Positions 43,000 to 51,174 of a stretch of DNA of 64,000 bases are shown here, in pieces (position 1 is the stretch's first letter; the number at the start of each line of letters is the position of its first letter). The stretch covers positions 1 to 64,000 of the forward strand of contig JAFYZT010000031.1 in NCBI GenBank assembly GCA_017548605.1, given 5' to 3'. Under the pieces are notes generated by a model. The model was not told the origin of the DNA, did not search any database, and saw nothing but the letters and a program-made list of their open reading frames with translations. The position numbers and the translations under genes were made by a program. The DNA comes from Prevotella sp. GTDB taxonomy: Bacteria > Bacteroidota > Bacteroidia > Bacteroidales > Bacteroidaceae.

Positions 43000-44043
43000 T
43001 TATTCCTGTAGCAGTTCTTCCACTTTTTTCTTCAGGTCGGTCTTTGACAGGCCACGGGCCACGATACACCCATCTTTCATTACGAGATTATAAGGAACGG
43101 ACGTGATGCCCAGTTGGCGCACCAGCTTGCCGTCGAAGAGCTGTTCATCGCAGATATTATGCCAGGTGATGGTATCTTGTTTCATGGCATTCTCACAGTC
43201 GTGCTTGCTGGCATCGATGGAAATGCCCAACAAATGGAGGCGGCCACCCGACTGTCGTGACAGTTGTTTGAGTTGACGCTGCACATCCTTGGTCTCATAA
43301 CGCCATGACGCCCATACATTGATGACCGCCACGCCCGAAGAGAGGTCGTCCTGCGTCACCGCCTCACCCTTGACGTCAGTGACGGCGAACGCCGGCAGTC
43401 GACTGCCCACAGCTGTCATGCTCAACGTGTCCACCTGCTGTTTCATACGCATGAGCATGCCATTTTTCTCCTGCTCTTTCAACATCAGGTCGATGAGCGA
43501 TTTCGCCTTGGTTACGTCGGGTTTATCGCCGAGCACAAAATAACGACGTACGAGGAAAGCGCTCACCGGAGAATCAGCATGATTGCGGATAAACGTCTCT
43601 GCCATCCGTACCGCCTCAGGGGGCGACGCATTGGCTATCTGCAAGCGGAAATCGGTCATCAGCTCATTATCGTCAGTACCCTTCACCTCCATCTCCTTCA
43701 TATGCGACGCATCGCCCTTGATGGTCACAGTCTTCCCCGGCTCGGCGAAGATGGGCTGTTCAGAAAAGTTTGGGAAGACGAGCATCAGCACCGCCGCCCT
43801 GCTACACGGCACCTCATAGGCAAAACGACCGCCGTTCACCTTGATGGTGTCGATGCCATCCGTTATGCCATCCTCGCTATACACATAGAACTCTCCTTGG
43901 TTCATGTTGGCGAACCGTCCTTCCAACTTGAAGAAGCCACTGCGGCCACCACAGGCAGCAAACAGTATGGAAAGAGATAGGAGAAAGAAAAACGGGAAAA
44001 TCTTGCTCCTCAGAAAGAAAAAAGAAACAGGTCTGTCGTTCAT
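43000..44043 (-). CDS. DUF4369-TlpA-like thioredoxin-fold lipoprotein lacking CxxC
   Basis: The 347-residue protein has a lipoprotein signal (LSILFAAC), an N-terminal DUF4369 beta domain (about 35-120; FKLEGRFANMNQGEFYVYS), a helical linker and a C-terminal thioredoxin/AhpC-TSA fold (about 200-347; LPAFAVTDVKGEAVTQDDL). Family members read WCxxC after VNVWAS. Here it is VWASWRYETKDVQ, so both redox cysteines are gone and disulphide exchange is unlikely. The cis-Pro loop TSVPYNLVMKDG remains. The start at 44043 is chosen because the longer frame overlaps tRNA-Leu. A structural or binding role is more likely than redox activity. Confidence 0.85.
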   Translation of the reverse strand: MNDRPVSFFFLRSKIFPFFFLLSLSILFAACGGRSGFFKLEGRFANMNQGEFYVYSEDGITDGIDTIKVNGGRFAYEVPCSRAAVLMLVFPNFSEQPIFAEPGKTVTIKGDASHMKEMEVKGTDDNELMTDFRLQIANASPPEAVRMAETFIRNHADSPVSAFLVRRYFVLGDKPDVTKAKSLIDLMLKEQEKNGMLMRMKQQVDTLSMTAVGSRLPAFAVTDVKGEAVTQDDLSSGVAVINVWASWRYETKDVQRQLKQLSRQSGGRLHLLGISIDASKHDCENAMKQDTITWHNICDEQLFDGKLVRQLGITSVPYNLVMKDGCIVARGLSKTDLKKKVEELLQE

Positions 44044-44063
44044 AAGCAAGATTGTTGATAGTG

Positions 44064-44148
44064 TGCCGCGAGCGGGACTCGAACCCGCACAGCCATTCCT
44101 GGCCAAGGGATTTTAAGTCCCTCGTGTCTACCATTCCACCATCGCGGC
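44064..44148 (-). tRNA. tRNA-Leu (UAA)
   Basis: On the minus strand an 85 nt class II tRNA folds: acceptor GCCGCGA/TCGCGGC, anticodon stem GGGAC... with loop CTTAAAA giving anticodon TAA, a long variable arm, and T arm GCGGG-TTCGAGT-CCCGC. The discriminator is A; CCA is not encoded. Its own promoter lies at 44197-44227. Confidence 0.95.
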
Positions 44149-44196
44149 AATGTGATGTAAAGCATGATATGCCGTAGCATTTCAGCTTACGAAACG

Positions 44197-44227
44197 CAAA
44201 GGTAATCCTATTTGTCGAATTGACAAA
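44197..44227 (-). promoter_or_regulatory. Promoter of tRNA-Leu
   Basis: Minus-strand TTTG (44227-44224), a 19 bp spacer and TACCTTTG (44204-44197), about 50 bp before the tRNA. The downstream lipoprotein gene may be read from the same transcript. Confidence 0.75.
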
Positions 44228-44247
44228 GAAAATTCACAATTTTTTCA

Positions 44248-44829
44248 TCAATTCACTGCCAAGGTACCCAAGGGGCCAGTGCAGGAGGCGTGGTAACGCG
44301 TCATCTTTTTGCCACCGTCGCCATTGACGATGTTACCACCGCTGTTCATATTATACTCTCTCTTGCATGTAGCACACACGGCCAGTCCGGCACTTGTCAT
44401 CGTGAGGGGATAAGAGTGAACGGGCAAAGCCTGGGGGTCGAAACAGTTTGGGCACTCCCCGTCGTAGGCATAGAAGACAGCCGGAATGTCGAGGTTACCG
44501 AAGCCCACAATCAGGGAATTATTATAGCCCAATATCACCGTGCGCCGTTGGTCGATGGCATTCTCCACGGAAGGTTCCGACTGTCCGTAGTTGTTTTCAA
44601 AGATATAAGCCCTGGCGCTTGACACCATATAGGGTTTCACCTTGCAGAACGTGCCCGGTGCGTTGACGTTCATGGCCGACGACAGCACGATATTCTGATG
44701 CACGGCGTTGTCGAAAATGAAATAGGCCGTTCGCACGGTATATTCGTTTTGCACATCGCCACACGACGAGAACATCAAGGCCCATAAGAGAGAGGCCGCG
44801 GCAGCAAACAGGCGAACGGTTCTTTTCAT
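44248..44829 (-). CDS. Hypothetical lipoprotein with two CxxC knuckles
   Basis: The 193-residue protein has a lipoprotein signal (SLLWALMFSSC, Cys about 23). The C-terminal half carries CPNCF and CATCKREY with NMNSGGNIV and a TGPLGTLAVN ending. This layout recalls Rieske or ferredoxin-like folds with Cys replacing the usual His ligands, so a bound zinc or iron is plausible. Its ATG overlaps the argH stop (ATGA at 44826-44829), showing translational coupling to arginine synthesis, which is unexpected for a surface lipoprotein. Confidence 0.65.
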   Translation of the reverse strand: MKRTVRLFAAAASLLWALMFSSCGDVQNEYTVRTAYFIFDNAVHQNIVLSSAMNVNAPGTFCKVKPYMVSSARAYIFENNYGQSEPSVENAIDQRRTVILGYNNSLIVGFGNLDIPAVFYAYDGECPNCFDPQALPVHSYPLTMTSAGLAVCATCKREYNMNSGGNIVNGDGGKKMTRYHASCTGPLGTLAVN

Positions 44830-46157
44830 TGCAGTAATGCTTTTTCAGCCTCACGCACCCTGTCGAAATGCAGGTCTGCCATGGCCTGGTCCATCAACTG
44901 TGCCACCTCGGCATTGCAGAGCCTTCCGATGCTCCCTTCATGCGTATGGTGAATGTCACGGTTAGGCTTAAACGTACCATGTTCTATCTCCATGCCCACC
45001 TGTTTGTAGGCATCGCGGAAGGGAACACCCTCCACCACACGACGGTTCACCTCTTCGACGGAGAAGATAGGGTCGTAAAGCGGATTATCGATGATACGCT
45101 CGTTCACCTCCATGCGGCGGATGATATAGGCAGCCATGCTCAAGCAGTCTTTCAACTCATCGAAAGCCGGCAAGAACGCCTCCTTGATAATCTGCAGGTC
45201 GCGGAAATAGCCGCTGGGCAGGTTGTTCATGATGAGTGTCACCTCCATGGGCAGCGCTTGCAACTTATTACACTTACCACGTATCAGCTCGAACACGTCG
45301 GGGTTCTTCTTGTGGGGCATGATGCTGCTGCCTGTGGTACATTCCTTCGGCAGACGGACGAACGAGAAATTCTGGCTGTTAAACAGACAGGCATCGAAAG
45401 CCATCTTCGCCAGCGTGCCCGCAATGGATGCCATGGCATAGGCCACATTACGCTCCATCTTGCCACGTCCCATCTGCGCATACACCACATTATAGTCCAT
45501 CGAGTCGAAGCCCAACAGACGAGTAGTCATCGAACGGTCGAGGGGGAACGAACTGCCGTAGCCCGCCGCGCTGCCCAAGGGATTGCGGTTGGTGAGTCGC
45601 CATGCTGCCTGCAAGCCATACATATCATCAAGCAGACTCTCTGCATAGGCACCGAACCACAGTCCGAAAGAGCTGGGCATGGCCACTTGCAGGTGCGTAT
45701 AGCCCGGCATGAGCACATGGGCATAACGCTCACTCTGGGTTTGCAGTTCATCGAAGAGCGTCCGCACATCATCGGCTATCTCCATCAGCTGGCGGCGCGT
45801 GAAGAGTTTCAGGTCAAGCAACACCTGATCGTTACGCGATCGACCACTGTGAATTTTCTTGCCCAGGTCGCCCAGGTCGCGCGTGAGCATCAGCTCCACC
45901 TGTGAGTGGACATCCTCGATACCCTCCTCGATGACGAACTCACCCCGTTCACACTGCGCATAGATACGTTTTAGCGCATCGAGCAACGGTGCCAGCTCTT
46001 CACTCTTGAGCAGTCCGATGCTTTCGAGCATGGTGATGTGGGCCATGCTGCCCAACACATCGTATGGTGCCAAGTAAAGGTCCATCTCACGGTCGCGCCC
46101 TACGGTGAACCGTTCTATCTCAGCATTGATGGCATAGTCTTTTTCCCAGAGTTTCAT
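44826..46157 (-). CDS. argH: Argininosuccinate lyase
   Basis: The 443-residue protein is a complete fumarase-superfamily lyase with the signature GSSIMPHKKNPD (about 277-288), the HSGRSRNDQ segment (about 103) and MPGYTHLQVAMP. It splits argininosuccinate into arginine and fumarate, the last step of arginine synthesis. The other arg genes are not in this window. The ATG at 46157 (MKLWEKDY) is typical for Bacteroidetes. It is followed, with overlapping codons, by a lipoprotein gene. Confidence 0.97.
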   Translation of the reverse strand: MKLWEKDYAINAEIERFTVGRDREMDLYLAPYDVLGSMAHITMLESIGLLKSEELAPLLDALKRIYAQCERGEFVIEEGIEDVHSQVELMLTRDLGDLGKKIHSGRSRNDQVLLDLKLFTRRQLMEIADDVRTLFDELQTQSERYAHVLMPGYTHLQVAMPSSFGLWFGAYAESLLDDMYGLQAAWRLTNRNPLGSAAGYGSSFPLDRSMTTRLLGFDSMDYNVVYAQMGRGKMERNVAYAMASIAGTLAKMAFDACLFNSQNFSFVRLPKECTTGSSIMPHKKNPDVFELIRGKCNKLQALPMEVTLIMNNLPSGYFRDLQIIKEAFLPAFDELKDCLSMAAYIIRRMEVNERIIDNPLYDPIFSVEEVNRRVVEGVPFRDAYKQVGMEIEHGTFKPNRDIHHTHEGSIGRLCNAEVAQLMDQAMADLHFDRVREAEKALLQ

Positions 46158-46179
46158 GATGATATTTATTTAAGTGGGA

Positions 46180-46279
46180 GTAAAATTGGGAGTTAAAATG
46201 GAAGTTAATTCGCTTCGCTCATGGAAGTTAAAATGGACATTACTCCGACTTTTACCCTTTTACTTTTTTACCTTTAATT
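46180..46279. repeat. Dispersed repeat: AACTTCCAT/GCTTCGCTC block and TTTTACC heptads
   Basis: Units GGGAGTTAAAATGG, GGAAGTTAA, TTCGCTTCGCTCATGG and ATGGACATTACTC form a block whose reverse complement occurs twice at 59.96-60.09 kb. TTTTACC/TTTTTACC heptads follow (46250-46272). It lies between argH and the gene at 46280. Confidence 0.75.
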
Positions 46280-46696
46280 TTACTCATATTTTATTCCCGC
46301 GATGATGTCGGCCATTTTTTCAAGGGCCTCTTTCAGCGGGCCCGACACCATGCCTTTCATCAGGGGATTGAGTTCGGTCTTGATGGTTAGGCGCATCTTA
46401 CATGTCTCTTCTGTAACAGGAAGCAGTTGTATCCAGAAGAAGAAGGGGATAGGCGACTCTGCCGTCTCAAACTTGATGCATTTCGACTCCTCACGTTCGA
46501 TGATGCGCAGGGTGACACGTCCGATGGGTGATACCTCCACGGAGAGCGAATCACGGTCGAAGGTGAAATCCTGTATCTTATCGTCGGGCATACGTTCCTT
46601 CACCCTTTCCATGTTGGTTAGGTCACTCAACGTGTCATATACCAGTTGTTGCGGGTAGGGTATCTCCCTAACTTTGCTTTCAAATTTACAGTCCAT
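46280..46696 (-). CDS. SRPBCC-fold protein
   Basis: The 138-residue protein resembles START/polyketide cyclase-like SRPBCC proteins: FESKVREIPYPQQLVYDTLSDLTNMERVKERM at the start, a beta sheet, and a long C-terminal helix GPLKEALEKMADIIAGI. The fold has a hydrophobic cavity and often binds lipids or other small molecules; the ligand is unknown. The ATG at 46696 is chosen, since the upstream frame runs into short repeats. The gap from pyrE holds TTAGGAGT repeats and a copy of the GC-rich element. Confidence 0.75.
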   Translation of the reverse strand: MDCKFESKVREIPYPQQLVYDTLSDLTNMERVKERMPDDKIQDFTFDRDSLSVEVSPIGRVTLRIIEREESKCIKFETAESPIPFFFWIQLLPVTEETCKMRLTIKTELNPLMKGMVSGPLKEALEKMADIIAGIKYE

Positions 46697-46699
46697 ATA

Positions 46700-46802
46700 A
46701 TTATGATTTATTAGGAGTTTAGGAGTTTGGACAATAGTCTTAGGAGTGGAAGAATGACTCCTCACCCCTTACTCCTTCCCTCGGGAGAGCTGGGGTGGGT
46801 AT
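46700..46802. repeat. TTAGGAGT repeats and a G-rich palindromic element copy
   Basis: Units TTAGGAGTTTAGGAGTTTGG and TTAGGAGTGG (46705-46750), then a diverged palindromic copy CCTTCCCTCGGGAGAGC-TGGGGTGGGT (46774-46800) abutting the pyrE 3' end. Confidence 0.65.
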
Positions 46803-46812
46803 TTGTTGTTTA

Positions 46813-47445
46813 TCACTGTCTCCACCTTGCGGGGTCTTTGCGCCACTCGTCGAGCAGTGCCACATCGGCATCAGCGATATATCCAGTAGCCAGCGCCTGA
46901 GCCACCACATGCTCATAGTCGGTGAGCGTGACGAGTTGCACGCCAGCCTCTTTAAACGCCTCCTCGGCCACGGGGAAGCCGTATGTGTAAGAGGCTACCA
47001 TGCCCACCACTTCGCAACCGTGACGACGCAGGGCTTCCACGGCCTTCAGGCTGCTGCCACCCGTCGAGATGAGGTCTTCCACCACCACCACCTTGGCTCC
47101 TTGGGGCAGTTCACCCTCAATCAGGTTTTCCAGTCCGTGGTCTTTGGGTTTACTACGCACGTAGGCAAAGGGCAGGTTCAAAGCATCGGCCACCAAGGCA
47201 CCCTGTGCGATGGCACCTGTTGCCACACCTGCTACCGCCTCGGCTTCGGGGAAACAGGCCATCACGGCATGAGTGAGTTGCAGTTTCACGTAGTTTCGAA
47301 GGGCTGGGAAGGAGAGCGTCTTGCGGTTATCGCAATAGAAAGGCGATTTCCACCCTGAAGCCCAAGTGAACGGGTCGTTGGGTTGCAACTTGATGGCTTT
47401 CACATCCAGCAGTTTGCCGGCAAATACTTTTTTCTGGTCGTTCAT
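46813..47445 (-). CDS. pyrE: Orotate phosphoribosyltransferase
   Basis: The 210-residue protein has the type I PRPP-binding motif VVVVEDLISTGGSSLKAV (about 122-139) and GWKSPFYCDNRKTLSFP near the start. It transfers ribose-5-phosphate from PRPP to orotate to make OMP in pyrimidine synthesis. Other pyr genes are not present. Upstream lies a minus-strand -7-like box at 47535-47542. Confidence 0.95.
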   Translation of the reverse strand: MNDQKKVFAGKLLDVKAIKLQPNDPFTWASGWKSPFYCDNRKTLSFPALRNYVKLQLTHAVMACFPEAEAVAGVATGAIAQGALVADALNLPFAYVRSKPKDHGLENLIEGELPQGAKVVVVEDLISTGGSSLKAVEALRRHGCEVVGMVASYTYGFPVAEEAFKEAGVQLVTLTDYEHVVAQALATGYIADADVALLDEWRKDPARWRQ

Positions 47446-47479
47446 TGTTATGGAGTTTTTTGAATTTCTGGAGGGTTAT

Positions 47480-47535
47480 AGGTTTTTACCTTGGCTATCT
47501 TAAGTCTTCCTTGGATGCCCTAAGATTTCACGCGC
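47480..47535. repeat. CCTTGG/CTTAAG-type short repeats upstream of pyrE
   Basis: TACCTTGGCTATC, TTAAGTCTTCC, TTGGATGCCC and TAAGATTT follow one another with a period near 10, related to the CCTAGG array at 36.72 kb. It lies in the presumed pyrE leader. Confidence 0.5.
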
Positions 47536-47542
47536 AAAAGTA
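47535..47542 (-). promoter_or_regulatory. -7 box of pyrE
   Basis: TACTTTTG on the minus strand, giving a leader of about 80 nt that includes the short repeats. The -33 element is not clear. Confidence 0.45.
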
Positions 47543-47586
47543 CAACAAATAATTGAGATATAAATAGGATGGTGGTAAAAAGTCGT

Positions 47587-48291
47587 TTAGTGCTTGGCAA
47601 ATCCCAGGGAAAGGACACTGAAATGGGCGGCTCCTCCCCGGCGCAGTTCATTGGCACACGACAGGATGGTGGCTCCTGAGGTCACGATATCGTCGATAAG
47701 GAGGATATGCTTACCTTGCACATCAGCCTTCTTGCGCAGTTCGAACACCCCCTCCACATTCTCATGCCGTCCTTGCAGACTCTGCTGTGTCTGGCTGCCT
47801 TCAAAACGGGTGCGCCGCACCACTTTCAAACCGATGGGCAACTTCGTCACATGAGCCACACCACGCGCTATCTCCATACTCTGGTTATACCCACGCTGTC
47901 GCTCACGCCGCTTGGCCAGAGGGATGGGAACGATGAGGTCAATGCCCTCGAAGAAGCCATGACGCGAAAACTCCTGTGCGGCCAACCGGCCCATCTCCCA
48001 CCCTATCTCCGGATGATGGTGGTATTTCATGTCATAGATGATGCGGCTCACCTCGGAACCAGCTTCATAGTAAAAAAGGGCAGCTGCCCGTTCGATGGGG
48101 ATACGTGCCCAGAAGAGTTTGGCCATCTCGTTCTCATAAGCATCGGCGGCATAATTCGTGCGCGGCAGGTGCAGGTTACAACGGGCACAGATGACCTCCT
48201 CGCCGATGGCCAAACGCTCACCACACACCGGACAGGCGCGTGGCGCTATCAACATGATGAGCCTATGCCAGAAACTCGTCGTCTGTGCCAT
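47587..48291 (-). CDS. ComF family phosphoribosyltransferase-like protein
   Basis: The protein is about 234 residues with an N-terminal zinc ribbon (CPVCGERLAIGEEVICARC), a central VPIPLAKRRERQRGYNQS segment and a C-terminal PRPP-loop ILLIDDIVTSGATILSC. ComF relatives help move DNA across the inner membrane in transformation or bind PRPP; the exact activity is uncertain. The start at 48291 or 48300 lies inside recX, so the two overlap by 29-38 bp. It is the last gene of prmC-recX-comF. Confidence 0.88.
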   Translation of the reverse strand: MAQTTSFWHRLIMLIAPRACPVCGERLAIGEEVICARCNLHLPRTNYAADAYENEMAKLFWARIPIERAAALFYYEAGSEVSRIIYDMKYHHHPEIGWEMGRLAAQEFSRHGFFEGIDLIVPIPLAKRRERQRGYNQSMEIARGVAHVTKLPIGLKVVRRTRFEGSQTQQSLQGRHENVEGVFELRKKADVQGKHILLIDDIVTSGATILSCANELRRGGAAHFSVLSLGFAKH

Positions 48292-48766
48292 CCTCGTCAA
48301 TCGTTATGTCATCGGCCTTCATGCACTGGCGTATCAAGTCATAGGAAAAACCGCGACCAAGGGCGAAACGCACTAGTTTGGCACGTGCCTCGTAATCGTC
48401 GGCGGCTCGCAGGGAACGTCGTTTGGAAGCGAGCAGGGGGCGCAACACACGCAGGTATTCCTCGTCATCGACAGCATCGAGAACGGGGCGCGACACCTCA
48501 CTGGGTATGCGCTTGAGGAAAAGTGCCTGTTCCACCTTGCGCCGTCCCCATTTATTGTATCGTATCTTGTCCTTGACGAAAGCACGGCAATAACGCTCGT
48601 CATCGACATACCCCTCCTCCACAAGATGGGCGATGATACGCGCACGGGCATCCTCGGGTAACTGCCACCGGCGCAGTTTCTCGTCCATGTCGTGTGAACA
48701 TTGCTCCGAAGAGGCGCAAAGAGCCTCCAGGCGCAACCGGGCCTCGTTTTCTGTCATCTCTCTCAT
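48263..48766 (-). CDS. recX: Regulatory protein RecX
   Basis: The 167-residue protein shows the RecX helical repeats: EKLRRWQLPEDARARIIAHLVEEGYVDDERYCRAFVKDKIRYNKWGRRKVEQALFLK is highly typical (about 30-90). RecX limits RecA filament growth. The ATG at 48766 overlaps the prmC stop (ATGA), and its 3' end overlaps comF. recO and umuDC in this window act on the same DNA-damage response. Confidence 0.9.
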   Translation of the reverse strand: MREMTENEARLRLEALCASSEQCSHDMDEKLRRWQLPEDARARIIAHLVEEGYVDDERYCRAFVKDKIRYNKWGRRKVEQALFLKRIPSEVSRPVLDAVDDEEYLRVLRPLLASKRRSLRAADDYEARAKLVRFALGRGFSYDLIRQCMKADDITIDEDGTDDEFLA

Positions 48767-49596
48767 GGTCGTAGGGCTTGCATGAAACGGCAACGGCCAA
48801 AAGCATCGTTGCGCGTTGCTATCTGTGTGAAATGATGCTGTTCGAGCTTCGTCGTCAGCTGACTGGCAAAACGTGGGTTGATTTCAAAAAAGAGTCGCCC
48901 GCCATGACACAACGCCTCGGTGGCATAGTCGGCGATGGCTCTATAGAACAGCAGGGGGTCGTCCTCGCTCACGAACAGGGCTTCTTCAGGTTCATAACGC
49001 AGCACATTGGGATGCATGGCCGTCCGTTCACTTTCACCCACATAAGGGGGATTCGACACGATGACATCCCACCGTTCGCTGTCAAGAGGAGGTTTCAACG
49101 CGTCCTGACGGTGGAAGCGCACGTTAGCACCCAATCGCCGCGCATTATCCTCAGCCAAGGCAAGGGCCGTTTCCGACACGTCCCACGCCTCCACCTCTGC
49201 CGCCATTTCCTTGGCCAAGGTGATGGCGATACAGCCGCTTCCCGTACCGATGTCGAGCGCACGGCAAGGAACGGCGTCGCCGCATGAAGACAACACCCAA
49301 TCGCACAACTCTTCCGTCTCGGGCCGGGGGATAAGCGCCCCTCGCTCCACCTTGAAAGACCTGCCGTAGAACACCGCTTCGCCCAGCACATACTGCACCG
49401 GTTCGGCCTTTTCCAGCCGAGCCATCATTTTTTCCAGTTTATGATGGTCATCTGCAGATAATTGTGTAATTTTGCCGCTGAGGATGTCGGCCGTAGTCAT
49501 ACCGAAAGCCGACTCCAGCACCCATCGCACGATGGCTCGCGCCTCGCCCTCGTCATAGAGGGGGGTAAGCCTCAGCCACAATTCTCGGTATTCCAT
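48763..49596 (-). CDS. prmC: Peptide chain release factor N5-glutamine methyltransferase
   Basis: The 277-residue protein has the PrmC helical N-domain, LIPRPETEELCDWVL, SAM motif I ALDIGTGSGCIAITLA and the catalytic NPPYV motif (about 182). It methylates the Gln of the GGQ loop in release factors 1 and 2. A promoter is seen at 49636-49666 that reaches into the ribD start. recX follows with a 4 bp overlap. Confidence 0.95.
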   Translation of the reverse strand: MEYRELWLRLTPLYDEGEARAIVRWVLESAFGMTTADILSGKITQLSADDHHKLEKMMARLEKAEPVQYVLGEAVFYGRSFKVERGALIPRPETEELCDWVLSSCGDAVPCRALDIGTGSGCIAITLAKEMAAEVEAWDVSETALALAEDNARRLGANVRFHRQDALKPPLDSERWDVIVSNPPYVGESERTAMHPNVLRYEPEEALFVSEDDPLLFYRAIADYATEALCHGGRLFFEINPRFASQLTTKLEQHHFTQIATRNDAFGRCRFMQALRP

Positions 49597-49635
49597 ACGC
49601 TGACGGGATAGGATGATTCATTTTGAAATGGATTA

Positions 49636-49666
49636 CAAAAATACGGAAAAAAACAATATGAACAAA
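49636..49666 (-). promoter_or_regulatory. Promoter of prmC-recX-comF overlapping the ribD start
   Basis: Minus-strand TTTG (49666-49663), a 19 bp spacer and TATTTTTG (49643-49636). The -33 box lies just inside the ribD coding sequence. Confidence 0.65.
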
Positions 49667-50587
49667 AAAACGACCGACGAAATCTTCATGCATCGCTGTC
49701 TGCAACTGGCTGTCTGCGGTCACCGCGGCGCCCCTCCCAATCCCATGGTGGGTGCGGTCATCGCACACGACGGGCGCATCATCGGCGAGGGCTATCATAT
49801 CCGCTGTGGCGAGGGCCATGCTGAGGTGAATGCTTTTGCTTCGGTACGGAAGGAGGACGAACCGCTGTTGCATAAGGCCACCATCTACGTCAGTCTGGAG
49901 CCATGCGCCCATCATGGCAAGACACCACCCTGCGCCGACCTCATCGTGAGCAAGGGAGTTCGCCGAGTAGTGGTGGGCTGTGTTGACCCCTTCGCCAAGG
50001 TACAGGGACGCGGCATCGAAAAGCTGCGAAACGCGGGCATCGAGGTGACGGTGGGTGTCTTGGAAGAGGAGTGCCAGTGGCTGAACCGTCGGTTCTTCAC
50101 CTATCATGAGAAGCACCGACCATATATCTTGCTGAAATGGGCACAGACAGCCGACGGGTTCATCGACGACCATGGTCAGGCGGCGGCTATTTCCACGCCC
50201 TTTACGCGGATGCTCGTCCATCAGTTGCGCTCGGAATACCAGGCCATCCTCGTGGGACGCGTCACCGACGAACGTGAGCACCCCCGCCTCGACACCCGCC
50301 TGTGGGGCGGTCCTTCGCCGCGACGCCATGTGCTCGGTGGCGGCATGTCCATACCTTCGTTACTCAAGGATATGTATGCCGAGGGCATACAGTCGCTCAT
50401 GGTGGAGGGAGGACGGCGCACCCTGCAAAGCTTCCTCGATGCCGGTCTGTGGGATGAGTTGCGCGTAGAGACTTCACCACTCACTGTGGGCGACGGCACA
50501 CAGGCACCCGAGCTGCCAGCTACAGTCATGCCCATAGCCCACAAAACCATTGATGGCAATAAAATCTGCTATTACAAAAAGCTATAG
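49658..50587 (+). CDS. ribD: Riboflavin biosynthesis deaminase/reductase
   Basis: The 309-residue protein joins a deaminase with the zinc site HAEVNAF and PCAHHGKTPPC (about 57-93) to a reductase domain (KWAQTADGFIDD...RLDTRLWGG...LMVEGGRRTLQSF). It carries out two steps of riboflavin synthesis from the GTP-derived pyrimidine. Start 49658 matches the family (TTDEIFMHRCLQLA); two upstream in-frame ATGs would overlap the prmC promoter. At 309 residues it is rather short for RibD, in the reductase half. Confidence 0.93.
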   Translation: MNKKTTDEIFMHRCLQLAVCGHRGAPPNPMVGAVIAHDGRIIGEGYHIRCGEGHAEVNAFASVRKEDEPLLHKATIYVSLEPCAHHGKTPPCADLIVSKGVRRVVVGCVDPFAKVQGRGIEKLRNAGIEVTVGVLEEECQWLNRRFFTYHEKHRPYILLKWAQTADGFIDDHGQAAAISTPFTRMLVHQLRSEYQAILVGRVTDEREHPRLDTRLWGGPSPRRHVLGGGMSIPSLLKDMYAEGIQSLMVEGGRRTLQSFLDAGLWDELRVETSPLTVGDGTQAPELPATVMPIAHKTIDGNKICYYKKL

Positions 50588-50682
50588 AAGCTATGATAGC
50601 GGCTATCGTTTTATAGCTATAGTATCTATAGCGACTATAGTATTTATAGCTTCTATAGCAGCTAGCAGTTATAGCCTTAAAA
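50583..50682. repeat. TATAGCNNC/CTATAG 9-mer array
   Basis: The 95 bp between the ribD and RNase H genes consist largely of TATAGC units: CTATGATAGC, GGCTATCG, TTATAGCTATAG, TATCTATAGC, GACTATAG, TATTTATAGC, TTCTATAGCAGC. The period is about 9. CTATAG is itself palindromic, so the array can fold or bind dimers. No other family in the window has this unit. Confidence 0.85.
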
Positions 50683-50684
50683 AA

Positions 50685-51152
50685 TCATTTCTTCCTGCCG
50701 AAGTCGGCGGGAATCTCGCCCCACTTCGATGTTTCCCATTTCATGATGGGTACTTGTATGGGGTGTGTGCGGAGCCAGTTCTCTGCGCGGGCGATGATGT
50801 TGTAAAGCTGCGCGGTGCGTTCGGAACGTTCAAGTGTGGTCTTGCATTTTTTCTTGTTCACCCACAGGATGGCATTGTAACTGTCGCTATAGATGACCTT
50901 GTCGCGTATGCCGCGCTGCTCCATCAGTGCCAATGCATGAACGATGGCGAGAAACTCACCGATATTGTTCGTGCCGAACATCGGTCCGAAATAAAAAACG
51001 CGCTCCCCCGTCTGCAAATCCACCCCCTGATATTCCATCATCCCCGGATTACCCGAGCAGCCAGCATCAACAGCCCAAGCTGCCGCTTTCACCTCGGGAT
51101 GTAAAGGCAGTACTGTGTCATGCCGGTAATCCGGCGGATTCACCAATTTCAT
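50685..51152 (-). CDS. Ribonuclease H family protein
   Basis: The 155-residue protein keeps the RNase H acidic residues: Asp in AAWAVDAGCSGNPG, Glu in NNIGEFLAIVHAL, Asp in VIYSDSYNAILW and the final Asp in WGEIPADFGRK. It should cleave RNA in RNA-DNA hybrids. It lacks the usual basic handle and begins with an extra 25 residues, as in the Bacteroidetes subfamily. It lies 67 bp after argS, with a copy of the GC-rich element between. Confidence 0.88.
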   Translation of the reverse strand: MKLVNPPDYRHDTVLPLHPEVKAAAWAVDAGCSGNPGMMEYQGVDLQTGERVFYFGPMFGTNNIGEFLAIVHALALMEQRGIRDKVIYSDSYNAILWVNKKKCKTTLERSERTAQLYNIIARAENWLRTHPIQVPIMKWETSKWGEIPADFGRKK

Positions 51153-51174
51153 CGCTTACTTTTTATAATCTGAC

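Noticed and set aside
44868..45905. Long plus-strand open frame (345 codons)
   Set aside because: Antisense of argH with His/Leu-rich composition typical of shadow frames.
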